Below are positions 1-9,097 of a stretch of 52,522 bases of DNA, one piece after another. The position numbers were made by a program, and so were the translations under genes. The stretch is from positions 1 to 52,522 of the forward strand of contig JAGVJQ010000034.1 of the NCBI GenBank assembly GCA_020051015.1, read 5' to 3'. The DNA comes from Gammaproteobacteria bacterium. GTDB taxonomy: Bacteria > Pseudomonadota > Gammaproteobacteria > UBA1113. Below the pieces are notes generated by a model that was given only the letters and a program-made list of their open reading frames with translations, was not told the DNA's origin and did no database searches. The first letter of the stretch is position 1; each line of letters begins with the position of its first letter.

Positions 1-1689
1 AAAGCAGTATATGAACTACCTATTGAAAAACAATTTCTGCATATGAAAAATATTTTCCTTTATGGAAACTCGGATTTAGAAACCATGTTTGTCAATTTGT
101 GTAATGATTTACTTCACCCAGCATTGCTGAAGGAAGAATTACTAAAAGAGCAAAGTTCATTATTGCAAGCCATTTTCAAATATACATATGCAAAAAATGA
201 TCGCCATGATGAAGCCATTGTCCGTTTAATTCGTGCGTTACACAAAGAAAAAAATGATAGCGCTATAGAAATTATCTTAACTTATGCCTATTCCAAGAAA
301 GAAAATCATCAAAGACTTGCAACGCTTATGGAAGTAATACCCGAGATTGAGCCGTGGGCTACTCCAATACGTGAAAAATATGAAACTAAATTTAACATAC
401 CATTAGAAAATATTTTTATCGTAGAACCATTTGAAAAAAATACCTCTTCGAAACCTTCAAAGCGAGTGAGAAGGAGAAAATCTGCCATGCATAATGATGA
501 TTCAAATAGTAATCTAGTCACTTCTACAGAAGATTCAATGACTATGTCGAAACGTAGGCCTGTCTCTAAAATATCATATAACCATACAGACGATGTTGCT
601 AATTTAACGAAACGTGATGAAGCAGCGATTGGGCAATTCTTACAAAATACATTTCAACGTTATCCTTTACCTCACCGGTTTCGCTTTATCCAGACAGTGA
701 TTAGTAGAGGAACTGAAAAAGTACAAAACATATTTTATCCTGAAGTTTTATCACTGTTAAAAGAGAATGACTCAGATATAGTTTTTAGTAATAAAATTAA
801 ACTTTATAAAAACATCATGCATGCTAAAGAAAAGTTTTCCTCTGATGAGAATTATGTGAAATTATTGCTAGATTTTATGGAAAATAATCTTACCGATGAG
901 GTACGCGTAAAACATATTATTTATTTGTTACTAAATTGCATGACTACCTCTTTTAAAGACATATTTGATAACCAACAAATTAATAATAATAAACTTATTT
1001 CATTAATGAACATTGTTATATTAAATGAAGAAAAGATATGGGATTTAGAAAAAACCATCGCAAAGTTTCCAATAAGCATGATTGAAGGCTATCCACGTTA
1101 TAAAAAGGAATGTGAAGCGCTAATTGATGACATCTTACGATCGTTTAATCAGCTAACAATAGCAAATTCGGAAGGCGTGGTTTTCGATACCCAAGATATG
1201 GAATTCGAATCAACCGTTGAGCCTTCGCTATATGATGCCGGTTTGTTTTACCCCGATACTTCTACGTTTGACTCCGCGCCCCCACTTTTGGCTTTCAATA
1301 ACCCATCATCATCTTCTTATGTTAATCTCATGGAAATTTTGACTGGTAGTATAAGCGACAGTAATGAAAATAACTCTGCTTTTACCGATTCACAATCTAT
1401 CACCCCTGAAACAGAGGAAGAATTATCGCAAACGTGCAATAGCTCTCCTGCAGAGGAGGAGAATGATATTTTTGCACGCGCTAATTTTAGCCCATCTTTT
1501 TCTAATTTCGATAAACTACCTACATCAGCAAGTAGCGATGACATCGATACGGAAAATGTAATGCCAAATAGCACATCGTTAATCAATTTTGGTATTTTTA
1601 ATTACCAAGAATTAGTCGAATTACTCGATATAGATGATAATCATTTATATGAAGAAATGATTAATAATATAGACATGGGATCGCCTTAA
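1..1689 (+). CDS. Large effector-like hypothetical protein, 5' end outside window
   Basis: I do not recognise a family. The frame is open from base 1 to the TAA at 1687-1689. The first ATG at 43 has no Shine-Dalgarno, so the true start probably lies upstream of the window. Numbered from that ATG (548 aa), residues 1-130 look alpha-helical. A strongly basic cluster, KRVRRRK, sits at about 140-146 and resembles a monopartite nuclear localisation signal. A second helical region spans about 195-380. The C-terminal 170 residues are rich in Ser, Thr, Asp and Glu and look disordered. There is no signal peptide or membrane segment. The layout of helical head, basic patch and disordered acidic tail matches the two proteins encoded at 8026-10618, which suggests a shared class. 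A translocated effector is inferred from this architecture only. Confidence 0.7.
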   Translation, partial: KAVYELPIEKQFLHMKNIFLYGNSDLETMFVNLCNDLLHPALLKEELLKEQSSLLQAIFKYTYAKNDRHDEAIVRLIRALHKEKNDSAIEIILTYAYSKKENHQRLATLMEVIPEIEPWATPIREKYETKFNIPLENIFIVEPFEKNTSSKPSKRVRRRKSAMHNDDSNSNLVTSTEDSMTMSKRRPVSKISYNHTDDVANLTKRDEAAIGQFLQNTFQRYPLPHRFRFIQTVISRGTEKVQNIFYPEVLSLLKENDSDIVFSNKIKLYKNIMHAKEKFSSDENYVKLLLDFMENNLTDEVRVKHIIYLLLNCMTTSFKDIFDNQQINNNKLISLMNIVILNEEKIWDLEKTIAKFPISMIEGYPRYKKECEALIDDILRSFNQLTIANSEGVVFDTQDMEFESTVEPSLYDAGLFYPDTSTFDSAPPLLAFNNPSSSSYVNLMEILTGSISDSNENNSAFTDSQSITPETEEELSQTCNSSPAEEENDIFARANFSPSFSNFDKLPTSASSDDIDTENVMPNSTSLINFGIFNYQELVELLDIDDNHLYEEMINNIDMGSP

Positions 1690-1761
1690 TTTAATACTTA
1701 AGATCTGCTTAATCGCAGGATGATATTATAGATATAATTTTTAATTTATAGAAAGTGGTCC

Positions 1762-2217
1762 ATGTTCAATACTCTAGATCGGAATAAACAAATAGACGCA
1801 CAAGCTTTTACTTTAGCGTCAGTTTTGCAAAAAACAAACCCGCCAACATTTTTTGCTGGTATGAACACACGACATATTGTTAAAAACAACCAAACAAGAG
1901 CTGATGGGGATGCGCAAGGGGTTTCAACATCATCGTATATGCCTTTGCAATTAAAAATGCCAACACATTTGCAAGATAAGCCACAAAAATTAAGTGATGT
2001 GGTATTTCGCATGTTAAACCATAACTGCGTAAAGAAATTAATTGCACAATATTCTCCAGAGCAATTACAAAAAATTAAAGATTTTATTGCTGAAAAAAAG
2101 AATTCATGCACCAATAATAAAGAAAAATCGGCCTTTGACCGTTTATTAGAAGAAATAGAAAATCATCTGCAAGCTATTACACCAGTACCACGAGTTGGAT
2201 TGCAATGTAAATTATAA
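1762..2217 (+). CDS. Small hypothetical protein
   Basis: This 151-residue protein is not recognised. It lies 72 bases after the preceding large ORF on the same strand. The ATG follows AGAAAGTGG, a weak ribosome binding site. There is no signal peptide or transmembrane segment. Residues 1-75 are polar and probably unstructured. Residues 78-140 are charged and probably helical, with many Lys and Glu. Two Cys residues near the end (NNKEKS region and GLQCKL) show no metal-site spacing. Its position next to an effector-like gene suggests accessory or host-interaction content, but nothing in the sequence shows a function. The ORF on the opposite strand over the same bases is judged a shadow. Confidence 0.6.
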   Translation: MFNTLDRNKQIDAQAFTLASVLQKTNPPTFFAGMNTRHIVKNNQTRADGDAQGVSTSSYMPLQLKMPTHLQDKPQKLSDVVFRMLNHNCVKKLIAQYSPEQLQKIKDFIAEKKNSCTNNKEKSAFDRLLEEIENHLQAITPVPRVGLQCKL

Positions 2218-2270
2218 CTTAGTTTGCTAGGATTTGTGCCCAGCATAGTAAAATTATAAACAGCCCTTAG

Positions 2271-3374
2271 TCAATTAGGCTCTTTATAAGCATATTTATC
2301 TGAAGGCTGAAATTCGGCGATATTCTCTTTTTGACTCAAGGGATAAATAACAACATTTTTTGCATCCAAATCTTGCTTCATTAAATCAAGACAACGTATT
2401 TGTCTATCTGCTTCAGTATGAATGCAATAACGTTTATGCGTAAGATCTGCAACGCTGGTCCATAAAGTGAATTCATAAGTGATTTTGCCATCGACATCAT
2501 CTCTGACAGCACCCTCTGGAACATCAAATTGATTAAGAATATGAAAAGCTTGATCAATGGTTTCTGGCGCATCATCTTTTTGGCGTGAACTATAAGTTAA
2601 GATAGCCGCGCGAATAAAACGTGAGGGTGGTGTGAAATCACCAGGTAAACCAACTAAACCAGAACCTTGCCCTGATGGCGCTAATTTAATTTCCCCAATG
2701 GTGATGGGCTGTACATTAGTAGGTGATAAGTGTAAATAATTTTTTAAATTGGTCATATGCCAATTAAAATTGGGGGCATTAGTTAATACATTAACGGGAT
2801 CATCATACACATGTAATTTACCTTTAAAATATTCGATAACGATGCTTTTTCCTTTTGCATCACGTATAAAATAATGTACTGGTGGCGCAAATCCCCATGC
2901 TGGTAATATTGCACCCGTCACTTTTATTTTACCAATCATGTTTTTTACATCATTAGTATCAGCGCAATTGCCTAATAACCAAGTACCTAATTGCCATGCT
3001 GCAATACTATTTTTATATTGATCAGGTGAAATTTTTTGATATTGTGCATAACCTGGAAAATAAAATAATCCGACCGCTAGTCCTTTTTCATTGACGCCGT
3101 CAACCGTAGCCAATGTTTTTGATGCGTTAGTGCCAACAAAAGCATATTTTGTTTTCCATGTTAAACCTGAACTATTATCTGCTGTTTGACCGGTAAATTG
3201 ATATCCATGTGGGACTACTATTAGATCAGATTGAAAATCTTGGCCAAATTCCAGTGTTCTTCCATAAATCATGGAGCCATCTTTTGCGTTTAATCCAATA
3301 CCCGTACACGCTAATGCAGAAAGACTGATTAAACTCGTACAGATAAATAAACAAAATAGTATTGCTTTTCTCAT
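2271..3374 (-). CDS. Secreted linear amide C-N hydrolase (choloylglycine hydrolase family)
   Basis: This is an Ntn-hydrolase of the bile salt hydrolase/penicillin V acylase/acid ceramidase-like family, which cleaves linear amide bonds. From the ATG at 3374 the N-terminus MRKAILFCLF begins a clear signal peptide ending in ALA, immediately followed by Cys (ALA|CTGIGLNA). In this family the catalytic nucleophile is an N-terminal Cys exposed by processing. The next motif, DGSMIYGRTLEF, carries the expected Arg. I chose this start over the longer one at 3392 because its ATG overlaps the stop of the upstream transglycosylase gene as TAATG, which suggests translational coupling. Length (367 aa) is usual for the family. 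The substrate is unknown; N-acyl amino acids, lipids and beta-lactams are all possible. Confidence 0.85.
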   Translation of the reverse strand: MRKAILFCLFICTSLISLSALACTGIGLNAKDGSMIYGRTLEFGQDFQSDLIVVPHGYQFTGQTADNSSGLTWKTKYAFVGTNASKTLATVDGVNEKGLAVGLFYFPGYAQYQKISPDQYKNSIAAWQLGTWLLGNCADTNDVKNMIGKIKVTGAILPAWGFAPPVHYFIRDAKGKSIVIEYFKGKLHVYDDPVNVLTNAPNFNWHMTNLKNYLHLSPTNVQPITIGEIKLAPSGQGSGLVGLPGDFTPPSRFIRAAILTYSSRQKDDAPETIDQAFHILNQFDVPEGAVRDDVDGKITYEFTLWTSVADLTHKRYCIHTEADRQIRCLDLMKQDLDAKNVVIYPLSQKENIAEFQPSDKYAYKEPN

Positions 3375-3997
3375 TAAAAAATCTTCCACCACGGTTTAGG
3401 AATTTTTCCTTCGCAGGTTGATAATTGTCGCTGATACATATTAGCACGTGATTGTACTTTTTTAGCGACATTCATCAACCATGGTTTACTTTTATAAGTT
3501 CCATGTTGATAATTACCAATCCCTTCATGATAGGCAAGATAAAGAGCATAAGCATTATAGTAAGACACACCCGCCTTGCGATAAGCACGATTCGCATACC
3601 AACCTACAAAATCGGAGGCATCTTTAAAATTATTGCGGCTTGCTCCCCAATTGCCAGTATCTTTTTGGTAAATTTCCCACGTACCATCTAATGCTTGCGA
3701 ATAGCCATTCGCTGTTGTTGGACGCTTCCAAGGAATGACCCATAATAATTTACCGCGAGGCGGTTTTGCATTGGCATTAAAACTCGACTCTTGGAAAATG
3801 ATGGCCATTTGCACTGACACCGGCACACCCCATTTCTTTTTAGTATCATTTGCAGCCCAATACCAATTGGGATATTCCATAAAAATCGAACAAATATTAT
3901 TCGGTTCTTGTGGTGGTGTTGGAGCACAAGCAGATAAAAAAATTGCCATTAGTATGATTAATACCGTTGTTTTTATCGATATCCGTATCGTTGCCAT
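3374..3997 (-). CDS. Lytic transglycosylase-like (SLT) lipoprotein
   Basis: This 207-residue protein starts with a lipoprotein signal peptide ending in the lipobox LSAC at about residues 21-24, so it is probably membrane-anchored. The mature part has the goose-lysozyme/SLT signature: a catalytic-type Glu in IFQESSFNANA, then NGYSQALDGTWE and an ALYLAYHEG segment. It is predicted to cleave glycan strands of peptidoglycan. The ATG follows AAGGGAAAT. It begins 8 bases after pyk ends and shares one base with the downstream hydrolase, so both ride on the gap-pgk-pyk transcription unit. Family assignment is confident; the exact subfamily is not. Confidence 0.82.
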   Translation of the reverse strand: MATIRISIKTTVLIILMAIFLSACAPTPPQEPNNICSIFMEYPNWYWAANDTKKKWGVPVSVQMAIIFQESSFNANAKPPRGKLLWVIPWKRPTTANGYSQALDGTWEIYQKDTGNWGASRNNFKDASDFVGWYANRAYRKAGVSYYNAYALYLAYHEGIGNYQHGTYKSKPWLMNVAKKVQSRANMYQRQLSTCEGKIPKPWWKIF

Positions 3998-4005
3998 TAT
4001 TTCCC

Positions 4006-5442
4006 TTATTGGACTTGCAAAATTTTCATTGTATTCGTGCCACCAATCTTACCTAGATGATCACCATGCGTTACAATCACCCAATCACCTCTTTTAATAA
4101 AACCATGTTTGGTTACTTCATCAATTGCGGCGTTGTAAATTTCAGTTACTTCCAATCGAGTAACATCAAATGCCAATGGATAAACACCTCGATACATTGT
4201 CATTTTACGCTGTGTTGGTACATGTTCTGATAAACCATAAATTGGAATGCCCGAACGAATACGTGACATCCATAATGGGGTAGAACCTGTTTCAGTTAAC
4301 GCAATAATAGCAGCAATATCTAAGTGATTTGCGGTATACATGGTTGCCATCGCTACCGCTTCATCAGCACGTTCAAATTGACATTCAACACGATGTTTAG
4401 AAATTTGCGTACTGCGATCACGTTCTGCACCTAAGCAAATACGCGCCATCGCTTCAACGACAACATCAGGATGATCACCTGATGCTGTCTCTGCTGATAA
4501 CATAACAGCATCTGTGCCATCTAATACCGCATTCGCCACATCAAATACTTCAGCCCGCGTAGGAATCGCATTATGAATCATGGTTTCCATCATTTGCGTA
4601 GCGGTAATAACGGCTTTATCTAATGAGCGACAACGATGAATAATCTTCTTTTGAATTGAGGGTAATGCGGCATCACCAATTTCTACGCCTAAATCACCAC
4701 GTGCCACCATCACTGCAGCCGAGGCTTTAATAATTTCATCTAATGTTTCACTTGCAACCGCTTCAGCACGTTCAATTTTTGCAACGACACCCGCTGTACC
4801 ACCCGCATCTTTAATTAATTGTTTGGCTTCTTCCATATCTGCCGCAGTGCGTGGGAATGAAATAGCAATATAATCCGCTTGCAGGGCAACAGCCGTTTTT
4901 AAATCCGCTTTATCTTTATCCGTCAATGCTTTTGCTGATAAACCACCCCCTAAGCGATTAATGCCTTTATTATTGGATAGTTCGCCACCAACAATGACAC
5001 GACAATGAATTTGGCTACCGTCTACATACTCAACCTTAAAAACCACACGGCCATCATCTAGTAGTAAGGTATCGTTTGCTTGCACATCTTGTGGTAACTC
5101 TTTGTAATCAATTCCAACCGCTTCGACGGTACCCGCATCACTGTCCATGCTCGCATCTAAAATAAAAGTTGCACCCGGCGTTAAGATAATTTTATTTTCT
5201 TTAAACCGCGCAACTCGAATTTTTGGTCCTTGTAGATCCGCCATAATACCAATTTCGCGGCCTAATTTAGCAGAGCATTCGCGCACCATTTTGACACGAT
5301 TTTCATGATCAGCTGTTTTGCCGTGAGAAAAATTCAACCGTACCACATCAACACCAGCACGAAATATTTTTTCCAACATGCCTGGCTTGTCCGTAGCAGG
5401 ACCTAATGTTGCAATAATTTTGGTTCTTCGTTTCTGTAACAT
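4006..5442 (-). CDS. pyk: Pyruvate kinase
   Basis: It converts phosphoenolpyruvate and ADP to pyruvate and ATP, the last step of glycolysis. The N-terminus RRTKIIATLGPAT and the VRLNFSHG motif are diagnostic. The Mg/K-binding MVARGDLGVEIG and the ITATQMMETMI segments follow in the expected order, and the C-terminal domain is complete. Length is 478 aa, typical of bacterial enzymes. The ATG follows AAGGAATAG. It lies 4 bases after pgk on the same strand, so the two are cotranscribed and probably translationally linked. Nothing unusual is seen in catalytic residues. Confidence 0.97.
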   Translation of the reverse strand: MLQKRRTKIIATLGPATDKPGMLEKIFRAGVDVVRLNFSHGKTADHENRVKMVRECSAKLGREIGIMADLQGPKIRVARFKENKIILTPGATFILDASMDSDAGTVEAVGIDYKELPQDVQANDTLLLDDGRVVFKVEYVDGSQIHCRVIVGGELSNNKGINRLGGGLSAKALTDKDKADLKTAVALQADYIAISFPRTAADMEEAKQLIKDAGGTAGVVAKIERAEAVASETLDEIIKASAAVMVARGDLGVEIGDAALPSIQKKIIHRCRSLDKAVITATQMMETMIHNAIPTRAEVFDVANAVLDGTDAVMLSAETASGDHPDVVVEAMARICLGAERDRSTQISKHRVECQFERADEAVAMATMYTANHLDIAAIIALTETGSTPLWMSRIRSGIPIYGLSEHVPTQRKMTMYRGVYPLAFDVTRLEVTEIYNAAIDEVTKHGFIKRGDWVIVTHGDHLGKIGGTNTMKILQVQ

Positions 5443-5446
5443 ATAA

Positions 5447-6607
5447 CTATTCCTTACTACGTGATTCTAAAATGGTAACTGCAGGTAGTGCTTTGCCTTC
5501 TACATACTCAAGAAAGGCTCCGCCACCAGTTGAAATATACGAAATATCAGATTCTAATTTAAATTGATCAATTGCAGCTAAGGTATCACCGCCACCAGCA
5601 ACACTAAATGCATTACTTTGCGCAATCGCCTCTGCCACGACTTTTGTACCATTGGCAAAAGCAGGAAACTCAAATACACCGACAGGACCATTCCATAAAA
5701 TGGTTTTTGCCTTAGCAATAATCTGTTGATAGCGTTCTGCTGTTTGCGGACCAATATCTAAAATCATATCATCCGCCTGCACATCAGCAATTTTTTTAAC
5801 GGTTGGCGTTGCAGAAGCTGAAAATTCTTTTGCGGTAACGACATCAACTGGCAAGGGAATATTGGTATTAGCTAATAGTTTTTCTGCAATAGGTAACATG
5901 TTTTTCTCATATAACGATTTACCCACTGGATATCCTGCCGCTGCTAAGAAAGTATTAGCGATACCACCGCCAATAATCAAATTATCAGTCACTTTGCTTA
6001 ACATGGTTAATACATCTAATTTACTAGAAATTTTTGAGCCTCCAACAATGGCCAATAATGGTCGTGCTGGATTTTGCATAACTTTATGTAATGCCGTAAC
6101 TTCAGCCATCAATAATGGCCCCGCACAAGCAACTTTCGCGTATTTCGCTACGCCATGTGTAGAAGCTTGAGCGCGATGCGCCGTTGCAAAAGCATCCATG
6201 ACAAATACATCGCATAAGGCAGCCATTTTGCGAGCCAATGTTTCATCATCAGCATTTTCGCCGACATTAAATCGTACATTTTCACATAAGACAACGTCGC
6301 CATCCGCAATCTCAAAACCATTTAGCCAATCTTTTTCTAAACGAACTGATTTTTTTAATAGTTGAGTTAATCGATCGGCAACAGGTTGCAATGAATATTG
6401 TGCGTCATATTCTCCCTCTGTTGGCCTGCCAAGATGCGATAATAAAATTACCTTAGCATTTTTTGCTAACGCCATTTTGATAGTAGGTAATGCCGCTTCA
6501 ATTCGTACATCACTAGTGATGTGACCATCCTTGTCTTGCGGCACATTAAAATCTTCGCGAATCATGACTCGTTTGTGATTGAGATCGATATCTTGCATGG
6601 ATAACAT
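5447..6607 (-). CDS. pgk: Phosphoglycerate kinase
   Basis: It transfers phosphate between 1,3-bisphosphoglycerate and ADP. Recognisable are the N-terminal substrate-binding REDFNVP, the SHLGRPTEG motif, the ENVRFN segment, the [11 protein letters not shown] hinge region and the C-terminal nucleotide-binding GGGDTLAA. Length is 386 aa, normal for bacteria. The ATG at 6607 has GAGAAA six bases upstream; an alternative in-frame ATG lies three codons later. It is second in the gap-pgk-pyk unit, separated from gap by a 151-base gap containing a double-hairpin repeat that could influence transcript stability. Confidence 0.97.
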   Translation of the reverse strand: MLSMQDIDLNHKRVMIREDFNVPQDKDGHITSDVRIEAALPTIKMALAKNAKVILLSHLGRPTEGEYDAQYSLQPVADRLTQLLKKSVRLEKDWLNGFEIADGDVVLCENVRFNVGENADDETLARKMAALCDVFVMDAFATAHRAQASTHGVAKYAKVACAGPLLMAEVTALHKVMQNPARPLLAIVGGSKISSKLDVLTMLSKVTDNLIIGGGIANTFLAAAGYPVGKSLYEKNMLPIAEKLLANTNIPLPVDVVTAKEFSASATPTVKKIADVQADDMILDIGPQTAERYQQIIAKAKTILWNGPVGVFEFPAFANGTKVVAEAIAQSNAFSVAGGGDTLAAIDQFKLESDISYISTGGGAFLEYVEGKALPAVTILESRSKE

Positions 6608-6680
6608 AGTTTTTCTCGGCTTATAGTTTCACTTCAATTTGATTAAACCATTTTCTTCATTGTCATTCGCTGGCGAAAAC

Positions 6681-6751
6681 GTAGCCCGGGATAAAATCCC
6701 GGGATCAATATACATTGCAAGTACCGATCCCGGGATTTCATCCCGGGCTAC
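6681..6751. repeat. REP-like double hairpin between gap and pgk
   Basis: Two 26-base arms (6681-6706 and 6726-6751) are inverted copies with a single mismatch, separated by 19 bases. Each arm is also a perfect short hairpin by itself: CCCGGGAT, three bases, ATCCCGGG. This nested palindromic form resembles REP/BIME or small MITE elements. It stands out as GC-rich in an AT-rich intergenic gap. No other copy is seen in the window. A role in mRNA stability or attenuation between gap and pgk is possible. Confidence 0.85.
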
Positions 6752-6758
6752 ATGTTAT

Positions 6759-7766
6759 TTACTTCGCATTATAAAACGAAACACAGGTATCCAACATACG
6801 ATTAGAGAAGCCCCATTCGTTGTCATACCACGCCATCACTTTTACCAAATTGCCAATGACACGTGTTTCACTGGCATCAAAAATTGATGATGCTGGATTA
6901 TGATTAAAATCGATGGAAACTAATGGTTCGGTGTTGTATACCAATATGCCTTTTAATTCCCCTGCCGCTGCCTGTTTCAATATATCATTGACTTCTTGCA
7001 CGGTAGTATCGCGTTTTGCTGTAAATGTTAAATCTACTAACGACACATTTACTACTGGCACCCGTACGGCTAATCCATCTAACTTACCATTTAATTCTGG
7101 CAATACTAAACCAACTGCTGCTGCTGCACCGGTTTTAGTTGGAATCATCGATTGTGTCGCTGAACGAGCACGACGGACATCACTGTGTATGGAATCAACC
7201 AATACTTGGTCATTGGTGTAAGCATGAACGGTCGTCATTAAACCGCGTTCGATACCTAATTTATCATTTAATGGTTTAACTAACGGTGCTAAACAGTTCG
7301 TAGTACAAGATGCATTAGAAATCACCGTATCTGTTGCTTTCAATGTTTTATCATTGACACCGAATACAATAGTTGCATCGACATCTTTGCCGCCTGGCGC
7401 TGAAATAATAACTTTTTTGGCGCCTGCAGTAATATGCGCTGAGGCTTTCTCTTTGGTGGTGAAAATGCCGGTACATTCCATCACCACATCAACATCCAAG
7501 GCACCCCATGGCAATTTGGCCGGATCGCGTTCGGCAGTAAATTGAATTAAATCACCATTAACTAATAAATTATTACCTTCGATTTTTACATCACCATTAA
7601 ATGGGCCGTGTGTACTATCATGACGTAATAAATGAGCATTAACTTCAATATTGCCTAAGTCATTAACTGCGACAATTTTGATATCTTTTCTATTTGATTC
7701 ATACAAGGCGCGCAGAATATTACGCCCAATACGCCCAAAACCATTAATCGCTACTCGAATTGTCAT
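6759..7766 (-). CDS. gap: Glyceraldehyde-3-phosphate dehydrogenase
   Basis: It oxidises glyceraldehyde-3-phosphate to 1,3-bisphosphoglycerate with NAD. The N-terminal Rossmann motif [10 protein letters not shown], the active-site segment [12 protein letters not shown] with the catalytic Cys, the [11 protein letters not shown] segment and the C-terminal [12 protein letters not shown] are all present. I start it at the ATG at 7766 because an AGGAGA box lies six bases upstream and the family begins with this sequence ([11 protein letters not shown]); the longer ORF adds 23 unrelated residues. The protein is 335 aa, normal length. A perfect TATAAT at 7847-7852 on the same strand probably starts transcription. 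Confidence 0.97.
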   Translation of the reverse strand: MTIRVAINGFGRIGRNILRALYESNRKDIKIVAVNDLGNIEVNAHLLRHDSTHGPFNGDVKIEGNNLLVNGDLIQFTAERDPAKLPWGALDVDVVMECTGIFTTKEKASAHITAGAKKVIISAPGGKDVDATIVFGVNDKTLKATDTVISNASCTTNCLAPLVKPLNDKLGIERGLMTTVHAYTNDQVLVDSIHSDVRRARSATQSMIPTKTGAAAAVGLVLPELNGKLDGLAVRVPVVNVSLVDLTFTAKRDTTVQEVNDILKQAAAGELKGILVYNTEPLVSIDFNHNPASSIFDASETRVIGNLVKVMAWYDNEWGFSNRMLDTCVSFYNAK

Positions 7767-7846
7767 GCCCGTCTCCTGATTAATAAATATGAGAAATTTT
7801 TCTGATTCGGCCTCGAAAATGACAGGCCCAATCACTAATGTCGACC

Positions 7847-7852
7847 ATTATA
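7847..7852 (-). promoter_or_regulatory. Probable -10 box of the gap-pgk-pyk promoter
   Basis: On the minus strand a perfect TATAAT lies about 80 bases before the gap ATG. A weak -35 match (TTAGCG) stands 17 bases upstream. The implied leader is about 75 bases. This is sequence inspection only; no start site is known. Confidence 0.5.
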
Positions 7853-8025
7853 CAGCAACCATCATTTAACGCTAACTGAAACTGGTCGATAATTATTAAA
7901 TAAACAATTGTTGCATTGTTTTAATATGTAATAAATATGGCTAATTATGCTAATTTTGTATTAATAAAAATCTGCTAAATTTTTGTCTTAATGAAATAAT
8001 TCATCATCCAACAAGAGAATTAGAA

Positions 8026-9018
8026 ATGCTAGGTGTCGAACAAGTTATTGGACAATTAATAAGAAATCGAAGAAAGGCTAAAGGCTCCTTACCACAAAAT
8101 ATTGAAGCTGAAGCTATGTCTCTTCTTCAAGAATACTGTGAAAATGAAAAAAGCTTTCACGATCTAGAGGCAGAGGATCTTACATTATTGATTAAATTTT
8201 TTGCATGTCGCGCAATAACCAAGGAGAATACGGTGACTGTTGGTCTAGCGCTGGCAAAACGACTTAAAGAGAAGATCGATAATGATGTACTTATCGCTAT
8301 ATTGAAGCGGCTAAAGTCATCCTATGTAGATCGTAATATCTGTATTGCGTTTTTTTCAACGTTTCTTGATCACCTTAATAACGAAACCATACTTACTACT
8401 TTCCGAAACATCGTCAACTCCTCTACAAGTGACAACATACCTGCATTAATAGCCATAGTTGATTCACGAATAAACGCATTAACAAATATACAAAAAAATG
8501 TAACCATGACTGTTGCTCAAGCAGATAACCCGTCTAACCGTGGAGTAAAAAGAAAGCGGGAGCAAAGTTTTACTGCTGATGACGAGTCTTCTAGCTCAGC
8601 ACCTCCTAAAGAACAAAAAAAATTATTAGGTGAAATACCTCATGCTTTTTTTAATGAAAAAAAGCATCCTATCAAACCAACTTCCTTTGACATAGCACCA
8701 CCAAAAAATATTTTAGAATTTTCATTTTTGACTCCTACACAATCTCAAGTTCATGATCGAGAAAATAGCGTCAATACCGTTATCAGTGAAACACCACCAT
8801 CAATGGAATTGAATAATAGGTTTAAAGCAATAGAGGTGTTGAATAATGAAGAGGGCTGCTTACTTTCTGATTGTGCGTTTTTCGACACTCATAAAAGCGG
8901 TAAGGAATCTTCTGTAGAGAAATTTGAGCCTCACGTATTACCTAATGTCGATGATGAAGATGAATTATCATCATTAACTAGTGAATTTGTATCATCACCA
9001 CTACCTTGGCGACGATGA
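8026..9018 (+). CDS. Effector-like protein, paralog 1, with nuclear-signal-like motif
   Basis: This 330-residue protein is unrecognised. Residues 1-135 form a helical module (AMSLLQEYC..., AFFSTFLDHLNNETI). KRKR at 175-178 followed by PPKEQKK at 193-199 resembles a bipartite nuclear localisation signal. The rest is Pro/Ser/Asp/Glu-rich and probably disordered. The C-terminus carries LLSDCAFF and ends FVSSPLPWRR. The same module and the same tail motif occur in the next gene, so the two are tandem paralogs. The ATG follows AAGAGAAT. There is no signal peptide or transmembrane segment, which fits a type IV secretion substrate, though no secretion signal can be proven. The pair lies divergently from gap, between gap and tkt. 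Confidence 0.75.
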   Translation: MLGVEQVIGQLIRNRRKAKGSLPQNIEAEAMSLLQEYCENEKSFHDLEAEDLTLLIKFFACRAITKENTVTVGLALAKRLKEKIDNDVLIAILKRLKSSYVDRNICIAFFSTFLDHLNNETILTTFRNIVNSSTSDNIPALIAIVDSRINALTNIQKNVTMTVAQADNPSNRGVKRKREQSFTADDESSSSAPPKEQKKLLGEIPHAFFNEKKHPIKPTSFDIAPPKNILEFSFLTPTQSQVHDRENSVNTVISETPPSMELNNRFKAIEVLNNEEGCLLSDCAFFDTHKSGKESSVEKFEPHVLPNVDDEDELSSLTSEFVSSPLPWRR

Positions 9019-9097
9019 TAGCGCAGATCGGAATTTTTCTTTGAAGGTGAAACATTATCACCTCTTTTCCCATGAGATTAATCCAGGAATATACACC

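Noticed and set aside
1746-2114. 122-residue ORF on the minus strand opposite the small gene at 1762
   Set aside because: It is a Cys/Phe-rich antisense reading typical of a shadow frame and has no ribosome binding site; the plus-strand frame looks more protein-like.
7870-8025. PmrA- or CpxR-type regulatory boxes upstream of the effector pair
   Set aside because: Only isolated CTTAAT-like fragments occur, which are expected by chance in such AT-rich sequence.
8981-9097. Upstream extension of effector paralog 2
   Set aside because: It overlaps the end of paralog 1, lacks a ribosome binding site, and the paralog alignment and AGGAA box both support the ATG at 9098.
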